Positions 23,753 through 35,580 of a stretch of 64,000 bases of DNA are shown in pieces. A program made the position numbers and the translations under genes. Every line of letters starts with the position of its first letter. The stretch's first letter is position 1. Source of the stretch: Ambrosia x helenae (Eukaryota > Streptophyta > Magnoliopsida > Asterales > Asteraceae); NCBI GenBank assembly GCA_030844895.1, contig CM061223.1:4698676-4762675 (forward strand), written 5' to 3'. The notes beneath the pieces were generated by a model that ran no database searches, had not been told where the DNA came from, and saw only the letters and a list, made by a program, of their open reading frames with translations.

Positions 23753-25215
23753 TGTAACACCCCAACCGATGGCGGAATCATCGAGGTGTCACGTAGTGAC
23801 GATTGTTCAAAAGCATATGGTACTAAAATGTAAATATATTATTGAATAATTTAAATTGTCTTACATAGATGAAATGGAAAACAAATACAAAAGTCTGAAC
23901 GAAACATGAAAGTTGAAATAACTTATTAAAAACAAGCACTAAAATCCAATGCTATGGAACTAAGATCAAACTGCACCTGAAACATGTACAAAATAGGTTT
24001 TGTCAACATAAGAAATGTTGGTGAGCATTCCTAGTTTTAATACATATAGTAAGTTGGAAAATGTTATACAATTCAAGTGCAAAGCTACAGTGCATTTATG
24101 TAAACTATGTATCATACAAATGAGCGAAATCAACCCTGTGACTGTATAATGTACTAAATGAACGGCGGTGTACTTATCCAATAAATGGATAAAAACTTAA
24201 CAATGACCACGGATTCTCCGATGAAAAAGGGGGAGAATCAACCTAGGCGGGTTGTCAATCCAATAGCGCTATCCAATGTTAAGGTCGGCTTGTACAATGT
24301 TAATTATTTCACTAAGTACAAATGTATTCTACATGTAATGTCTAAGCATAAAGCATGTTTGTAAGCAAATGCACATAGTACTAGAATTGTATTGTAAAAA
24401 TGTGAACTTGTATTTGTAATTTGTATAAGTGTATATGTAACACCCCAAAAATGAATAAAAGCAAAAAGGGGATAGGAAATACTCACATTCGCCAAATGAC
24501 TAGATGACTAAGCGAGCGTGAAAATGCGAGCAATCCAAAGATTCAACAACGAAACTAGTCCAATTTAGAAGAAAAGAAACCGAATAACGAAAAATATCAA
24601 GCTTCCAATTCGCCAATTACAAGAGCTTATAATCAAAACTTCAAATGTAGAAGTAATATACTCTAGAAGAAAGGTATGAGGGAGAGTTTAATCGAATTGA
24701 AACAATCGATTTAGAGGTGCAAAGTGTAATGGGTCATAGGTGGGTATTTATACTAGTTTTGGATTCAATTAGCCATTAAAATTGGTCAACACCATAAAGT
24801 AAGGTTTTATGATGAATTGACTATTTGACTAGGACTTTGACTGTTTGACTAAGACTTTGACTAGGACTTTGACTGAGACTTTGACTGTTTAACTGTCGCA
24901 GCGGACCGTGAAAGCTAAAAAAAAATCATTTTTTTCTAATTTAATCAATTTTAAGTTCTGGACTTGTTTCCTTCGATTTCTAAGTTGTTTTAGGACCGAA
25001 AATTAAGGACTTTGGGTATCAAGGTCTGAAACATACGTGCGCGGGTGTAGATGTGAGTATAAAACGTGCATACTTTTACTTATAAAAAATTATAAGTTTT
25101 ATTAAATTGTGAATTTTGGTCCTATTAACATACGAGGGTTAAAAATGAAAATTTTGAAATAGTTGAGGAACCAATTATGCACATTTATGAAAAGTGAAGG
25201 GTGCAGGTTGTCACA
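23753..25215 (+). mobile_element. Solo LTR, 1463 bp
   Basis: Starts TGTAACACCCCAACCGATGG, ends TTGTCACA, with perfect GCGGC duplications (23748-23752 and 25216-25220). No internal region, primer-binding site or second LTR is present, so it is a solo LTR, the usual product of LTR-LTR recombination. A further TGTAACACCCC at 24435 within it may mark an internal duplication. A run of about five GACTTTGACT-type repeats lies near 24825-24890. Confidence 0.88.
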
Positions 25216-26799
25216 GCGGCGGTGGGTGGCAGCGGTAGTGGTGGCTAAAGGTGTAACACCCCAACCGATGGCGGAAACATCGAGGTGTCACGTAAGAATG
25301 AGTATACAGTAGCACATGGTAATCAAATTTTAATTGAAATTAATTTAAAGTGCAAATATTCAAAAATGGAAATACATAATGAGTTTTAAGTGGAAATCTA
25401 ATACATCACAAAAACCAAACAAGCATAGACTTCAGTTTGCCTTCTCATGTAAATACTCTAGTCTTCATGCATCATTATTTCCTGTTGAGTTGTAAAAATG
25501 GGGGGGGTCAACTAGAAGTTGGTGAGAATACATAAGCCATGTCAATCAAATAGTTTAAGTATAAAAGTTTAGCAATTCATATGTCTATCGTAAGTTTAAG
25601 TCTACATGAATAAACATAATATGTTGAATCGACATAATCAAACCTCCGACTAGTTTAGGTCCATCCCGTCATCCATGGTTCACCTTAATAATATGTTGGA
25701 ACGATAACAATCACCCACGCTACCTATGTAGGAGGTACACGTATCCGGGTGGGATTGTCAATCCAATAGATCTATTATTGAGTATCGCCGACTTGGCCAT
25801 AGCTAATGATTATGTAATGTTGAAACTCATTGAAACTCGTTGAAACTGTTGTTGTTGTCTAATTCATGAGGCATTAAAGTTTACAACTAGACATGCATGT
25901 AGAATTGCTTAAGTATAATGTTGCAAGTATGAAAAATTGCATAAACATGGTTATGTAAACTCACCTTAGTATAGTATTAAGTCTTGAGAAACAGTATGAG
26001 TGTAGCCCAAAAGATTGCCAAGTATTACCCTATGTATAAGGTAACAAATAAGTCTAAGTCTATCTAGTCTACAAGTATATTATAGGGTTTCGATTTGGGG
26101 ATAAACGTTTGTTGGATTAATAATAAAATGTTTTAATAAATAAGAGAAATTTGATAATTAAATAAATGAAAGTCTTTTTGTAAATTTTAAATTAAAGGTG
26201 GTCACAATAATGTGTTTAAAGTATAAAATAATTTTTATAAAATTATTTTCTTAAAAATAGAATATTAAATCTATTTATTTCAAATTGTCAAAATTTAACT
26301 TTAATATTTAAAAAATACTAAAATTAAAGATTTATTAGATTAAAAATTATATTTCTGTTCCAAATAATCAGAAATAATTTATATAAATTTTTGGTGCAAA
26401 AATATTTAAAAATGAATTTATTATGATTTAATTATGATTAAAACTAACAAAAATTTATTAAAAATATTAAATAAATGATTTTTCAGAAAGGTTTATTGTT
26501 ATAAAAACTCAGAATAATTTTTGTGGAAATTTATAAGATCGTTTTGATATTTTAATAGAATTTTATAAATATAATAGAATAAACTTGATTTATTTATTAT
26601 ATATATTAAATAAATAAATTTTTGAAAACTAAAAATTGTATGTTAAACTTTTTCACTAGATTAACATAATATAATTTTTATATCATTTTTAAAAGTGTTT
26701 TAGTATTTTAAAATGAATTTTTAAAATACAAGAAATATATATTTAAAACTTGATTGTTTTTAAACAAAACAAACAAAAAGAAAAGAAATGATGTTGCTG

Positions 26800-26854
26800 A
26801 GGCTCGAACCCGCGTGGGCCGGTTCAAGGGTACCAGGCACAACCACTTGGTCCA
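26800..26854 (-). repeat. tRNA-like pol III promoter segment (SINE-like), minus strand
   Basis: On the minus strand an A-box-like TGGACCAAGTGG (26843-26854) precedes a B-box-like GGTTCGAGCCT (26800-26810) by 32 bases, the spacing of tRNA-derived SINEs. I could not fold an acceptor stem, so this is not called a tRNA gene. Confidence 0.5.
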
Positions 26855-27467
26855 GACCAGTGGTTGTGTTTGGTTTCAGTTTGTTTAAAATATAACACAT
26901 ATACAAAATCGTGTTCTTCCCCAATTCGTGTATACGAGCCCTAGTTTTTCCAATTGGGCAATTCACACAACATTAACCCAATTAACCTTAGGGTTAATGT
27001 TATGTGTATGCCGAACAACAAAACCCATCAAAAATATCATACTTACAAACACGATTGATACTGGATTGATCAGTCAATGCCCGAAGTCAATACACGATCA
27101 AAAATTCAAGAACAGAAGATTAATAAGAGGAATTGGGGTTTGGAAGAGAGTAGTCGGCGAGTTGTGATCGTCCAGAGATGCCCAATTTATAGTGTGGTGG
27201 TCTAGATCATCGAATTGGTAAGGTTGACCTCGTCTTTAATGAGTGACGCGTACATGTTCATAATTGGTATGATTTAAACGATGATTGAACGTGTGTTGAC
27301 TAATGACAGGCCGGTAATCACGATGACATACCAATCCCGGAACAATTACGCGTTCAAGAAGGCTAAATAAGGAAGATTGATTCCACAGTTGACTTTCCAA
27401 GTCAACTGTGATGAATAAATCATGTTATATAATAATAAGGTGTTGGGTTAAAAACAAGAAGCATGTG

Positions 27468-27528
27468 TGGAGCAGTTGGTTACGTATGTGTGTGTATAGG
27501 AACCGGCTTGGGGCGCGGGTTCAAGTCC
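27468..27528 (+). repeat. tRNA-like pol III promoter segment (SINE-like), plus strand
   Basis: A-box-like TGGAGCAGTTGG (27468-27479, 11 of 12 to consensus) and a perfect B-box GGTTCAAGTCC (27518-27528), 38 bases apart, followed by a T-run at about 27541-27550. It looks like the head of a tRNA-derived SINE inside the solo LTR. Confidence 0.55.
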
Positions 27529-28376
27529 CGGCCCAAGCTTTTATTTTTTTTACATATATTCCATATATATATGTATGTTATGTATAATTATTATAATATT
27601 AGGGTTCCCAAAAAGCCACAATAATAATTAAATGCGAACAATAATACTAAAACTTGACGTTTTTTATTCATGGTAAAATGTAACGTACAAGTGTTAAATG
27701 CGTAATGTCACAAAAGGAAATTATGGTGAGTGACAGTGGCAGGTGGTAGAGGCGGTGGTGGGTGGTGTTGGATGGCGGCGACGATGGTGGTAGGTGATAG
27801 TGGTGGGTGGTGGTGACGGCGGTGGTGGGTGGTGATAATGGTGGTGGGTGGTGGGTTATGGTGTTGTTAGTAAAGGGTGAATGAGGGATGAAATGAAAAA
27901 AAAACATGAGGGATGGATGGAATGGTTTTGAGAGAATGTAATACCTTGTGGAATGGGTAATTTCATTCCTTTAACCAACCAAACACACTATTTATCTTTA
28001 CATCGTAATTATCCATTCCATTCTCCCCTTGCATTAAATCATACCAAACGCTGCCAAAGTGTTTGACATGATTTTAAAGTTTGTATGAGGTTTTCGCATT
28101 TGTTTATGCGTCGACATGCCAACCCATTAATCCAACACATATAACAACTCCTATGTTAGGGTTTTCATCAGTTTGGTTAACGGTTAATTTCGGTTTATTT
28201 TTTCGGTTGTAACAAAAAACCAAACCGACTTAAGAAGTGTTCGACCAAACCGAATTAACCGATTTCAACCAAAACTCTATGTTCCCCCACTATTGACAGA
28301 TCCAACACAAACTATTTACACTAACTTGTTTTATCATATTGTAAAAAAAATGTATCTTTCATTCAAACATATGGTT

Positions 28377-28905
28377 GTTCACGAGCCGAGCCGAGCCGAG
28401 CCGAGCTGAGCCGAGCCGAGTCGAGTCGAGTTGAGCTAGGGCAAGCTCGGGCTCGGATTTGAAACTGAGCTAGGAATCTAAACTCAAGCCGGCTTGATTA
28501 GGCTCAGATTAAAATACAAAACTTAATTCTGGCTTCAAAATTCAATGATTTAGAATATCATTCTATAGTTCAAAAAAACGAACCCTAAATAAGTTCAAAT
28601 TAATACACTAGGGGCCAAAATCAACTTCAACTAAGTAAAAAATAAGTTTTAAATTTCGCCGAATACAATATATGTTCATTACCATCTTAATCAACCTACA
28701 AGTATGCTCTATTTATCCAACTATACTCCGAAATACTTACAAATAATAAATATTCTTTTATAATAAATTACATTTATATAAAAATAAAATATACTATAAG
28801 CAAAATAATTTGAGCTTGTTAACTGATCAGCCAAGCTCACGAGCGAGTCAAACCGAGCCAATTTAGCTCATTACAAACAGAGCCAAGCTAGGCTCGTTTT
28901 CTAAC
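28377..28905. mobile_element. hAT-like MITE remnant with GAGCC repeats
   Basis: GTTCACGAGCCGAGCC at the left and GAGCCAAGCTAGGCTCGTTTTCTAAC at the right are rough inverted ends, and GAGCC/GAGTC pentamers fill 28384-28435. The GTGTTCA-type start resembles the well-defined hAT MITE at 30263. No duplication was seen. Confidence 0.4.
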
Positions 28906-28917
28906 ACCCCGAGATGC

Positions 28918-29151
28918 GAGTGGAAGGATGTATTGTATTTGGTGATTCAGACCGCTATTTGGGAAAGTAGGATTCAGAATCGAGCAAATGCCCGAAATCT
29001 CAATTGGAAGGATTGGTACTCATTTGATCTTAATTGTATAGGGGTATGATTCTGTAATGTATATGCTTGGTGATTGTACATGGCTAATTGTTGGTTGGCT
29101 AGTTGTTTGGTGACAATGAAATTTTATTTTTGTTAGTCGTTAAAAAAAAAA
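28918..29151 (+). pseudogene. LINE (non-LTR retrotransposon) 3' end
   Basis: The plus-strand frame from 28918 reads EWKDVLYLVIQTAIWESR... and ends NLNWKDWYSFDLNCIGV, stop. This matches the pattern at the C-terminus of plant L1 reverse transcriptase ORFs: KDVL..VIQ..LW and a late W-DW-FDL. A 3' UTR and an A-run (about 29142-29151) follow. It is a severely 5'-truncated copy, as target-primed insertions often are. Target duplications were not found with confidence. Confidence 0.7.
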
Positions 29152-30254
29152 CACATGTGAACCTAAATTCATTGTTTTGTTGATCATTTAAACCAACAAG
29201 TTAACCATACCTCAAGAGAAAAATTGACCCAGTAAGAGAAAAATTCAAGATAACCATACCTTAATTTGTGATCCAAACAATATAAAAACAGATCTCATAC
29301 AAGTCAATTAAAACTAGAAAGAGAAATAGAAATTTACAAACTAAAACTCAAACAAGTAGATGTGGAGTTCCTCAGATCCTATGGAAATCAAGTAACACAA
29401 TTATTGTTTTCAAAAATTAGAACTAGTAATTGAACCGGAGGTTGCGGCGGTCAGGACATCAGTCCGCTCGCTTTATCACACTAATAAGAAAACTTAAAAG
29501 GCGGCTCAAAAGTGTGCTACAACGGCATTAATAATGGGTTGTTAAAAAAGATTGATATTTATTACATAAGAATTGTTGACAACACATGCATAGTTACTAA
29601 ACGGTTTGACTACTTAGGTACACTACCATTAGCCATGAACTACCATTAGGCATTGGCCATGAAGTTACATTAAAAACTAATATATCTTTCGATTTCACGT
29701 CAGGATCCAGGCACCCCTATGCAAATTGCACATTTGATGAGACAAGAGTAAGGATCGTTGATATGCTTTTCAAAGAACGTTGTACGGATACAGTTGCGAC
29801 ATCACGAATGAGGTTGGAACTTTCACTTTGATTATTATGTGATGATTCTTCCAACTTCTTAAGCCTTCATGTAATTTCTATTTGCCTTTCATTGATTCAA
29901 GAGCAAAACCTCGGAGCTTTAGTAGAAGGTCATTTACGGTACATTTTTAAGATTTGATGTCATTTCCCAGATTTTGTCCCCTATAAAGAAATACACAAAC
30001 ATAGGCTTCATAATTTAATTAGAATGCAAGAAGCCATGTCACCAACAACCTCTAGTAACGGTTAGCGCCATTCAGCCAATCAGAACCCTCAGACATGTTT
30101 CCACTCTCGTAATGCCACATGTCCGAAGCAGAACATCTACCAACAGGGCCATGCCTCGTGACGCGAGTTAAGACGGTACACGTTCCTCTTTTTCTCATTG
30201 GTTAATACATTATTTGTCTTGTACTAATATTGGGTCTGCGTAGTGGAGGTACCT
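29152..30254. other. Intergenic, nothing recognised
   Basis: Ordinary AT-rich DNA with no ORF over 60 codons of interest, no element termini and no clear repeats. Confidence 0.5.
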
Positions 30255-30262
30255 TCTAACTG

Positions 30263-30939
30263 TAGGGGTGTTCAAAATCGGATAATCCGAATTTCGGATA
30301 ATCCGAAATTTCGGATAGTCAATATTGAGATTCGAATCCGAATCCGAAATTTCGGATATCCGAAAATCGGATATCCGAAATTTCGGATTCGGATTCGGAT
30401 CATCCAACGGATAATCCGAAACTTAAAAAAATAATAAAAAATAATAAAAAAACTATAAAAAAACGTTCTACTTTATGCCTAAAACATGAACCTATTAAAA
30501 AAACAAAAATCGAAGTTAGATAAACGAAATTTGAATAACAAATATATAAAAAAAAACTTATTATTTTGATGGAAGGGGGCTGTGGAGGTCGGATACGAGG
30601 TGGACGAGGGCTGTTATAGAGGAGAGAAGAGAGAGCAACAGCTATGGATTAGAGGAGTATGGACTTAGAGTTAGAAGGATTAAGGATTTAGGATTGTGTA
30701 TTGTGTTATGTAGTGTATATAATATTATATATTTATATATATATTTTTAATATTCGGATTCGGATAATCCGATTATCCGAAAATTTTCAAAATCAGGATC
30801 CGAATCCGAATCCGAAATTTCGGATAATCCGATTTTCGGATATCCGAAAATCGGATTATCCAAAATTTCGGATAATTCGGATTCGGATTTTGGATTTTTC
30901 GGATTCGAATTTTGGATTATCCGATTTTAAACAGCCCTA
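30263..30939. mobile_element. hAT MITE with GGATAATCCGAA repeats
   Basis: A 677-bp element with perfect 8-bp duplications TCTAACTG (30255-30262 and 30940-30947), the size expected of hAT. Left end TAGGGGTGTTCAAAATCGGA; the right end on the other strand is TAGGGCTGTTTAAAATCGGA. Both ends are packed with TTTCGGATAATCCGAA-like palindromic words (30278-30420 and 30750-30925). It has no coding capacity, so it depends on a hAT transposase elsewhere. Confidence 0.93.
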
Positions 30940-30947
30940 TCTAACTG

Positions 30948-31519
30948 GGCCTAGCCCATTTCAAGTTAGGGGTTGGTGATGTTGTCCCATTTGAAATCTT
31001 ATTTATGAAGAACTTATTCTCCTTAAAAGGACACACTTTTGGCTAACCCTAAAAGCTATGAACGTAGTGGGCTAACACCATCTTTTGCGTTTGTAAACAA
31101 GAAGACATTATTAGAAACCATCTCTCAGTTGTAATCATTTAGCAAAGGATAGACCCTTGCAAAACCATTAGTCTTGCTATTCTCCACCGGAGGTTAGACT
31201 ATTGTTTCTTCATTGGCACCGTCCCATTTAGCTAGAACTCTTTCTATTTCCATCTTTTAGCTAAACTTATGTAGCTAACAAACCAAAATTACAATTACAA
31301 TTCAAATAAAGTATATAATGGGTAACTTTATCGAATTACCCGAATTAAATAATTGTTAAACCCATCAAACCAATTAACCAAATATGAATTCGATTACGAT
31401 TACAAGCAAAACCAAATAGCCAAATTCTTATTTGGTCCAGGTTTTCTTTTCGACTTCAGATTTTGTTTGGTTATTAATCACTTTTTACTTTTAGCCAAGT
31501 GTTTGAAAAAAAAAAGTGT
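30948..31519. other. Intergenic
   Basis: No gene. A segment at about 31320-31470 has words such as AATTACCCGAATT and AACCAATTAACC typical of degenerate hAT-type MITEs, too weak to call. Confidence 0.4.
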
Positions 31520-31524
31520 GTTTA

Positions 31525-32188
31525 TGTCAAAACACATGATACTAGAATAAAAACTTTTATTGAAAATAAATTCAAATCACAAGATTACAACTCTTGAAAC
31601 TAAAACAACTGATTACAAAACAAATACTGGAAAACTCTCTACAAAAACTCAACACTAAACAATCTAGTTTGTAACTGGACTTAACAACTTTATCAGATTC
31701 GAGATGAATCTGATAACTAATCCTCACAAACCCTAGATGACATAAGAGAGATAAGAGATCAAGAGAAATGGAATGACTGAAACTGGTAACATGAGAAGAT
31801 CAACTGCTTATATAGACCAGAATCTTGGCTCGGGAGAAAACACACCCGAACCTCTGGTGGTCGTTGGATCATGTCAAAGAAACACACTTAACATGATCAC
31901 CACCATTGATAATTAACTTTCACACGGATTGCCACATAGATTAAAACCAACGAGACTGTGCTTTTGAGAGTGGGCTTCTATCTTGGACATCAACACTTGG
32001 GCTTCTAATTCTTCTAATCCAGACCCCTATTGACTTCTATCAACAGCCCAACAGATATGACTCCAAGCCCAATACCAACAAATATTCTTATGCAACATAA
32101 AATTGTATTTTGTAGATAAAAAATAATTTGTATAATAATAATGAATATTTTGAATATTAAGATTATATTAATACACCATATTTTAATA
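31525..32188 (-). repeat. Copia 3' LTR
   Basis: 664 bp. It matches the split right-hand LTR base for base over long stretches, including AAAACTTTTATTGAAAATAA and GGCTTCTAATTCTTCTAATC. Its outer end is TGTCAAAACACATG on the plus strand. The inner end has TA where the other LTR has CA, a point mutation. Confidence 0.92.
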
Positions 32189-32203
32189 CCCCTCCTCAAG
32201 CTT
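32189..32203 (-). other. Copia polypurine tract
   Basis: On the minus strand AAGCTTGAGGAGGGG abuts the 3' LTR. Confidence 0.85.
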
Positions 32204-32289
32204 AATATTCAAAATGACCAAAACTTGACCCACGTTCCAGCCAAGCAATATACCACCCAAATGGGTCAAAAAAAATGCAAATACATACC

Positions 32290-32709
32290 TTAAAACCCAA
32301 ATGGGTCAAACATTCCAAGAGAAGTACAAATTTCATCATGTTGCCCTACACCAAGACCTTTTGTCATGATGTCTACAACCTGGTTTTCAATACTAATCTT
32401 GACTTTCTTAATGTTTCCTTTAGAAATCAATTCTCTTAAGAAAAATAAATCTATTTCAAAATGTTTTGTTTTATCAAAAAATACTGGATTAGTTGCAATT
32501 GACATTGCAGCACTATTGTCACAAAACATTGAAACAGGCAACTTAAGTTGAACTTGTAACTCACCTAACAAATTTATAAGCCATAATATTTCACATGCAG
32601 TAGTACATATAGCTCTATACTCAGCTTCAGCTGAGGAACGAGCAATTGTAGACTGTTTTTTGCTTTTCCAGGAAATTAGAGATTTTCCAAGAAAAATGCA
32701 AAACCCAGT
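32290..32709 (-). pseudogene. Copia RNase H, C-terminal half
   Basis: The minus-strand frame reads TGFCIFLGKSLISWKSKKQS, then RSSAEAEYRA, MFCDNSAAMSIATNPVFFD, KTKHFEIDLFFLRE and DIMTKGL, the usual RNase H end of Ty1/copia Pol. The E of AEAEYRA and the D of CDNSAA are kept. It is cut from its N-terminal half at the ACCCAGT duplication (32703-32709). The Pol frame ends at 32290, just inside the 3' LTR. Confidence 0.9.
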
Positions 32710-33129
32710 GATGTGCTATGTATGGTCTAAAAATAACTACCTAACCTAGACACCTAGTAATATAAAACAGACTCAACTATACTAGACCACACGACAGGAA
32801 AGTGTACCTATCAATGCAGTACAGACTAAGTAAGTCCGAGTATCGAACCCACAGGACACTAATAGAAAACAAAACTAGACTCAACTAAGACTTAACAAAA
32901 TTGGTTTTAAAAGTTGATTTTTGATTTTTGTAAATAATTAATTAAATTAAAATAAATAAAGTAAATAAGATAAATAGATAGCAAGGATAATTGAGGAAAA
33001 TATCAGGATAGGAAGGCAACTACCTAGGCCAAGAATCCTACATGCAAACTCACAACTCTCGGTAATGGAAAACTGAATGGCTACCAGATTCTAAAGATAA
33101 CTTAAGAAACCCTAAGACGTGCTAGATCT

Positions 33130-33429
33130 CCTCCCGGTCTCACCAACACACCCCAAAGAATCTTAAAGAATAAAACACTGGCTATCTAGCTCGGATCACC
33201 TCCCGGTCTCACCTCACTAAGAATGTAAAGGTACTCTAATGACTCGATCACCTCCCGGTCTCTCTAATCACAATACACCCGGAGATGTAAAGGAGTAATT
33301 TAATTGGGTTAACTATGACTTGGAATTGCAAGAAACTAAAGACAACTATGATAGGATCACCTCCCGGTCTCACCAAAACCTAGCACCTAAAGCTCTAGAC
33401 AACCCAACATTCCATCACCTCCCGGTCTC
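33130..33429 (+). repeat. Five copies of CCTCCCGGTCTC
   Basis: Exact 12-mers at 33130, 33199, 33251, 33360 and 33418, mostly within GATCACCTCCCGGTCTCA. The spacing of 69, 52, 109 and 58 bases is irregular, and the intervening sequence is not repeated, so this is a scattered motif set and not a tandem array. Confidence 0.92.
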
Positions 33430-34081
33430 AAGAATGGAAGAATATTTAAGTCCTCTAAATTCTCTAATCAAGTTCCTATGGCTTTCGGTACCAAAACCAT
33501 AAACTAAGATACAAGCACCAAGCAGGTAACCCTAATAAACATCCAAACATGAAAGACATTCACTAAGACGTTTATGGAACTATCAAAGATAATAAATTAG
33601 ACCTAAGTACGCACACACATCATAATAAACACCAACTAAACTTTTACCAAAACATTAACCATTCAAAAATAATCCAAAACCGAAAGTATAAAATTAACAT
33701 GTATTCATCATTGTTGGCCTAGGTAGTAACTAAAGTTTAGCCAATAATATTCATGACAAACGATAAAAACATAGTTTTGGTACCAAAGTAACACATAGTC
33801 ATAAGGTTTAGAACACAAAGTAATAAACGAAAATAACCAATATTGTGAAAACCTCGATCCCTAGCCTCCCCTGGCCTTCAATTAACCTCTCTCTTTTTTT
33901 AGATTCGCTGTTGATGCTCAATTTGATATCCTCCTCTGAAGGCGGCTGCTATGATTCTTCGATGATGTTCTTTGGAAAAATTATTATAAAGTGCCGCACA
34001 AAAATAAATAAATCCCTATAAGGCTTTTCACTTCAGGGTCACGAGACCCAAGCCCATTTGTAGCACATTTTCTTACTATTA

Positions 34082-34124
<43 letters not shown>
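34082..34124 (+). repeat. (TAT)n microsatellite
   Basis: About fourteen uninterrupted trinucleotide units inside the unclassified insertion. Confidence 0.95.
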
Positions 34125-34362
34125 TCCGACTTGGGTGTTCTAGGCTTGACCAAAGTTTCTCGTTTATGCTCCAACGTCCATGAACACCCGCTCTCAAGTG
34201 TGCGTGTCTTGATAAAAATTCTTCGTTTAACGCTTCTTTTCCACGAACACCTATAAAATAATTAAAATAATAAATACATAATAAAATGACACTAAACGAA
34301 TAAAAACCCGACCAAATAATATACAAAATACATAGGAAAAGAGATGTGTTTTGCAACACATC

Positions 34363-35431
34363 ACCCAGTCACTGATTTTCTAGTGTCAATGCACTTAGCC
34401 CAGTCAGAATCTGAATAGGCTGAAAGATCAAAGGATGAACTTTTCCTAAACCATATTCCTTTCCCTGTTGCCTTTTTCAAATACCTTAACAACCTCATAG
34501 CAATTTTCAAATGCCATTCAGTAGGCTTATGCATGTACTGACTTAAATAGTGTACAGCATATGATATATCAGGTCTTGTATGAGATAGATATATCAATTT
34601 GCCTACTAGTTGTTGATAAACCTGTAATGTTATTCAACACACTAGCATTTTTTGCACAAATTGCAGTTAAGGTATGGTTAGGCTCCATGGGATTGTTACA
34701 TGCCATACTCAATCCACAGGTCTAAACAGTACTTTCTTTGGTAAAGACACAAGCTATCATCACTAGATATAACTTCTATTCCCCCCCCCCTAAAAAAACT
34801 TAAGTTCGCCCAAATCTTTAATAAGAAAGTTATCTCTCAAACAGTTCTTAACATTATTAAGTTCATTGACACAATTACCAGTTAAAACTATGTCATTAAC
34901 ATACACAAGTAGAAATACCACAACTTCATTAGACACTTTTACAAACAAAGAGTAATCACATTTACTTTGAACAAACCCAGAATCACATAGAACACTTACA
35001 AGTTTCTCATTTCACATTCTAGGGGCTTGTTTAAGTCCATATAATGACTTATTTAATTTACAAACCTTTGATTCATTTTCAGAATAATACCCTTAGGGTA
35101 AGGTCATATAAACATCCTCATGTGAATCATCATATAAAAATGCATTATTAACATCAAGTTGAAATAATTTCCAATTATTTTGAACAGCAACAGACATAAC
35201 ACATTTAACAGTAACAAATTTCACAACTGGAGAGAATGTTTCATCAAAGTCTATACCCTGTTTTTTACTATAACCCTTAGCAACAAGCCTATCTTTAAAC
35301 CTATCTATTTCTCCATTAGACTTGTATTTGATCTTGTATATCCATTTACAACCTACAAGACTTCTTCCTTTAGGTAAGTCAACAAGAGTCCAAGTATTGT
35401 TTCTGTTTAGAGCTTCTATTTCATCATTCAT
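34363..35431 (-). pseudogene. Copia reverse transcriptase and RNase H N-terminal half
   Basis: Minus strand. 35093-35431 encodes NNTWTLVDLPKGRSLVGCKW, YKIKYKSNGEIDRFKDRLVAKG and FDETFSPVV, the start of a Ty1/copia reverse transcriptase. After a stop and frame breaks near 35092, the fingers-palm part continues to the active-site motif, read YVND at about 34893-34904. The family has YVDD, so a catalytic Asp is changed to Asn. 34361-34597 reads YLSHTRPDISYAVHYLSQYM, LLRYLKKATGKGI and AYSDSDWAKC, the connection and RNase H start, ending SVTG at the insertion. A C10 run followed by A-rich sequence near 34781-34797 disrupts the frame. Confidence 0.88.
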
Positions 35432-35580
35432 TGCTTTGATCCAATTAGGATCACTAGAAGCTTCTCTAAAATTTCTAGGTTCTTGACTTTTATTTAGAAT
35501 ACTAGGAAATACTTTATTCTTACAAGTCAGATTAGCATAGTTAACTACCTTTTCAACACCAAATTTTACCTTTCCCTCAA

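Larger units (their letters stand above)
25252..27712 (+). mobile_element. Solo LTR, 2461 bp, related to the previous one
   Basis: Starts TGTAACACCCCAACCGATGG like the first, ends ATGTCACA, with perfect AAAGG duplications (25247-25251 and 27713-27717). The first 50 bases and patches such as TTGTCAATCCAATAG match the first solo LTR, so both belong to one diverged family. It is 1 kb longer, partly AT-rich filler (26100-26760), and holds two tRNA-like segments. Confidence 0.88.
23216..28054. mobile_element. TIR element of about 0.9 kb carrying a G-rich minisatellite, split by two solo LTRs
   Basis: The left end GCTATGTTTGGTATGGGGTA and the right end (reverse complement GCAGCGTTTGGTATGATTTA) are imperfect inverted repeats. 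Both continue into AATGGA-rich sequence. The core is a GGTGG-rich minisatellite now found in three pieces (23398-23752, 25216-25251, about 27718-27860), because two LTR sequences inserted into it. I saw no clear outer duplication, so superfamily is uncertain; the GTTTGGTATG terminus is common among plant MITEs. Confidence 0.65.
32710..34362. mobile_element. Unclassified 1653-bp insertion in copia RNase H
   Basis: Inserted between two copies of ACCCAGT (32703-32709 and 34363-34369); joining the flanks restores the copia frame (SVTG-FC). Ends are GATGTG...CACATC, a very short inverted repeat. There is no coding sequence. It contains five copies of CCTCCCGGTCTC (33130, 33199, 33251, 33360, 33418) and, near its left end, CGAGTATCGAACCCACAGGA. 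A (TAT)n microsatellite lies at 34082-34124. The 7-bp duplication does not decide a superfamily. I do not recognise the element. Confidence 0.7.

Noticed and set aside
23308..23781. 157-codon His/Pro/Thr-rich minus-strand ORF
   Set aside because: Translation of the GGTGG minisatellite; it is also cut by the solo LTR at 23753.
24435..25215. A second, separate solo LTR starting TGTAACACCCC
   Set aside because: No target duplication fits a start at 24435, whereas 23753-25215 has a perfect one; kept as a possible internal duplication.
27468..27528. Functional tRNA gene
   Set aside because: A and B boxes are present, but I could not form an acceptor stem or a clear anticodon arm; a SINE head fits better.
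33130..33429. CRISPR-like array
   Set aside because: Repeats are only 12 bases, spacing is irregular, and the setting is a plant transposon.
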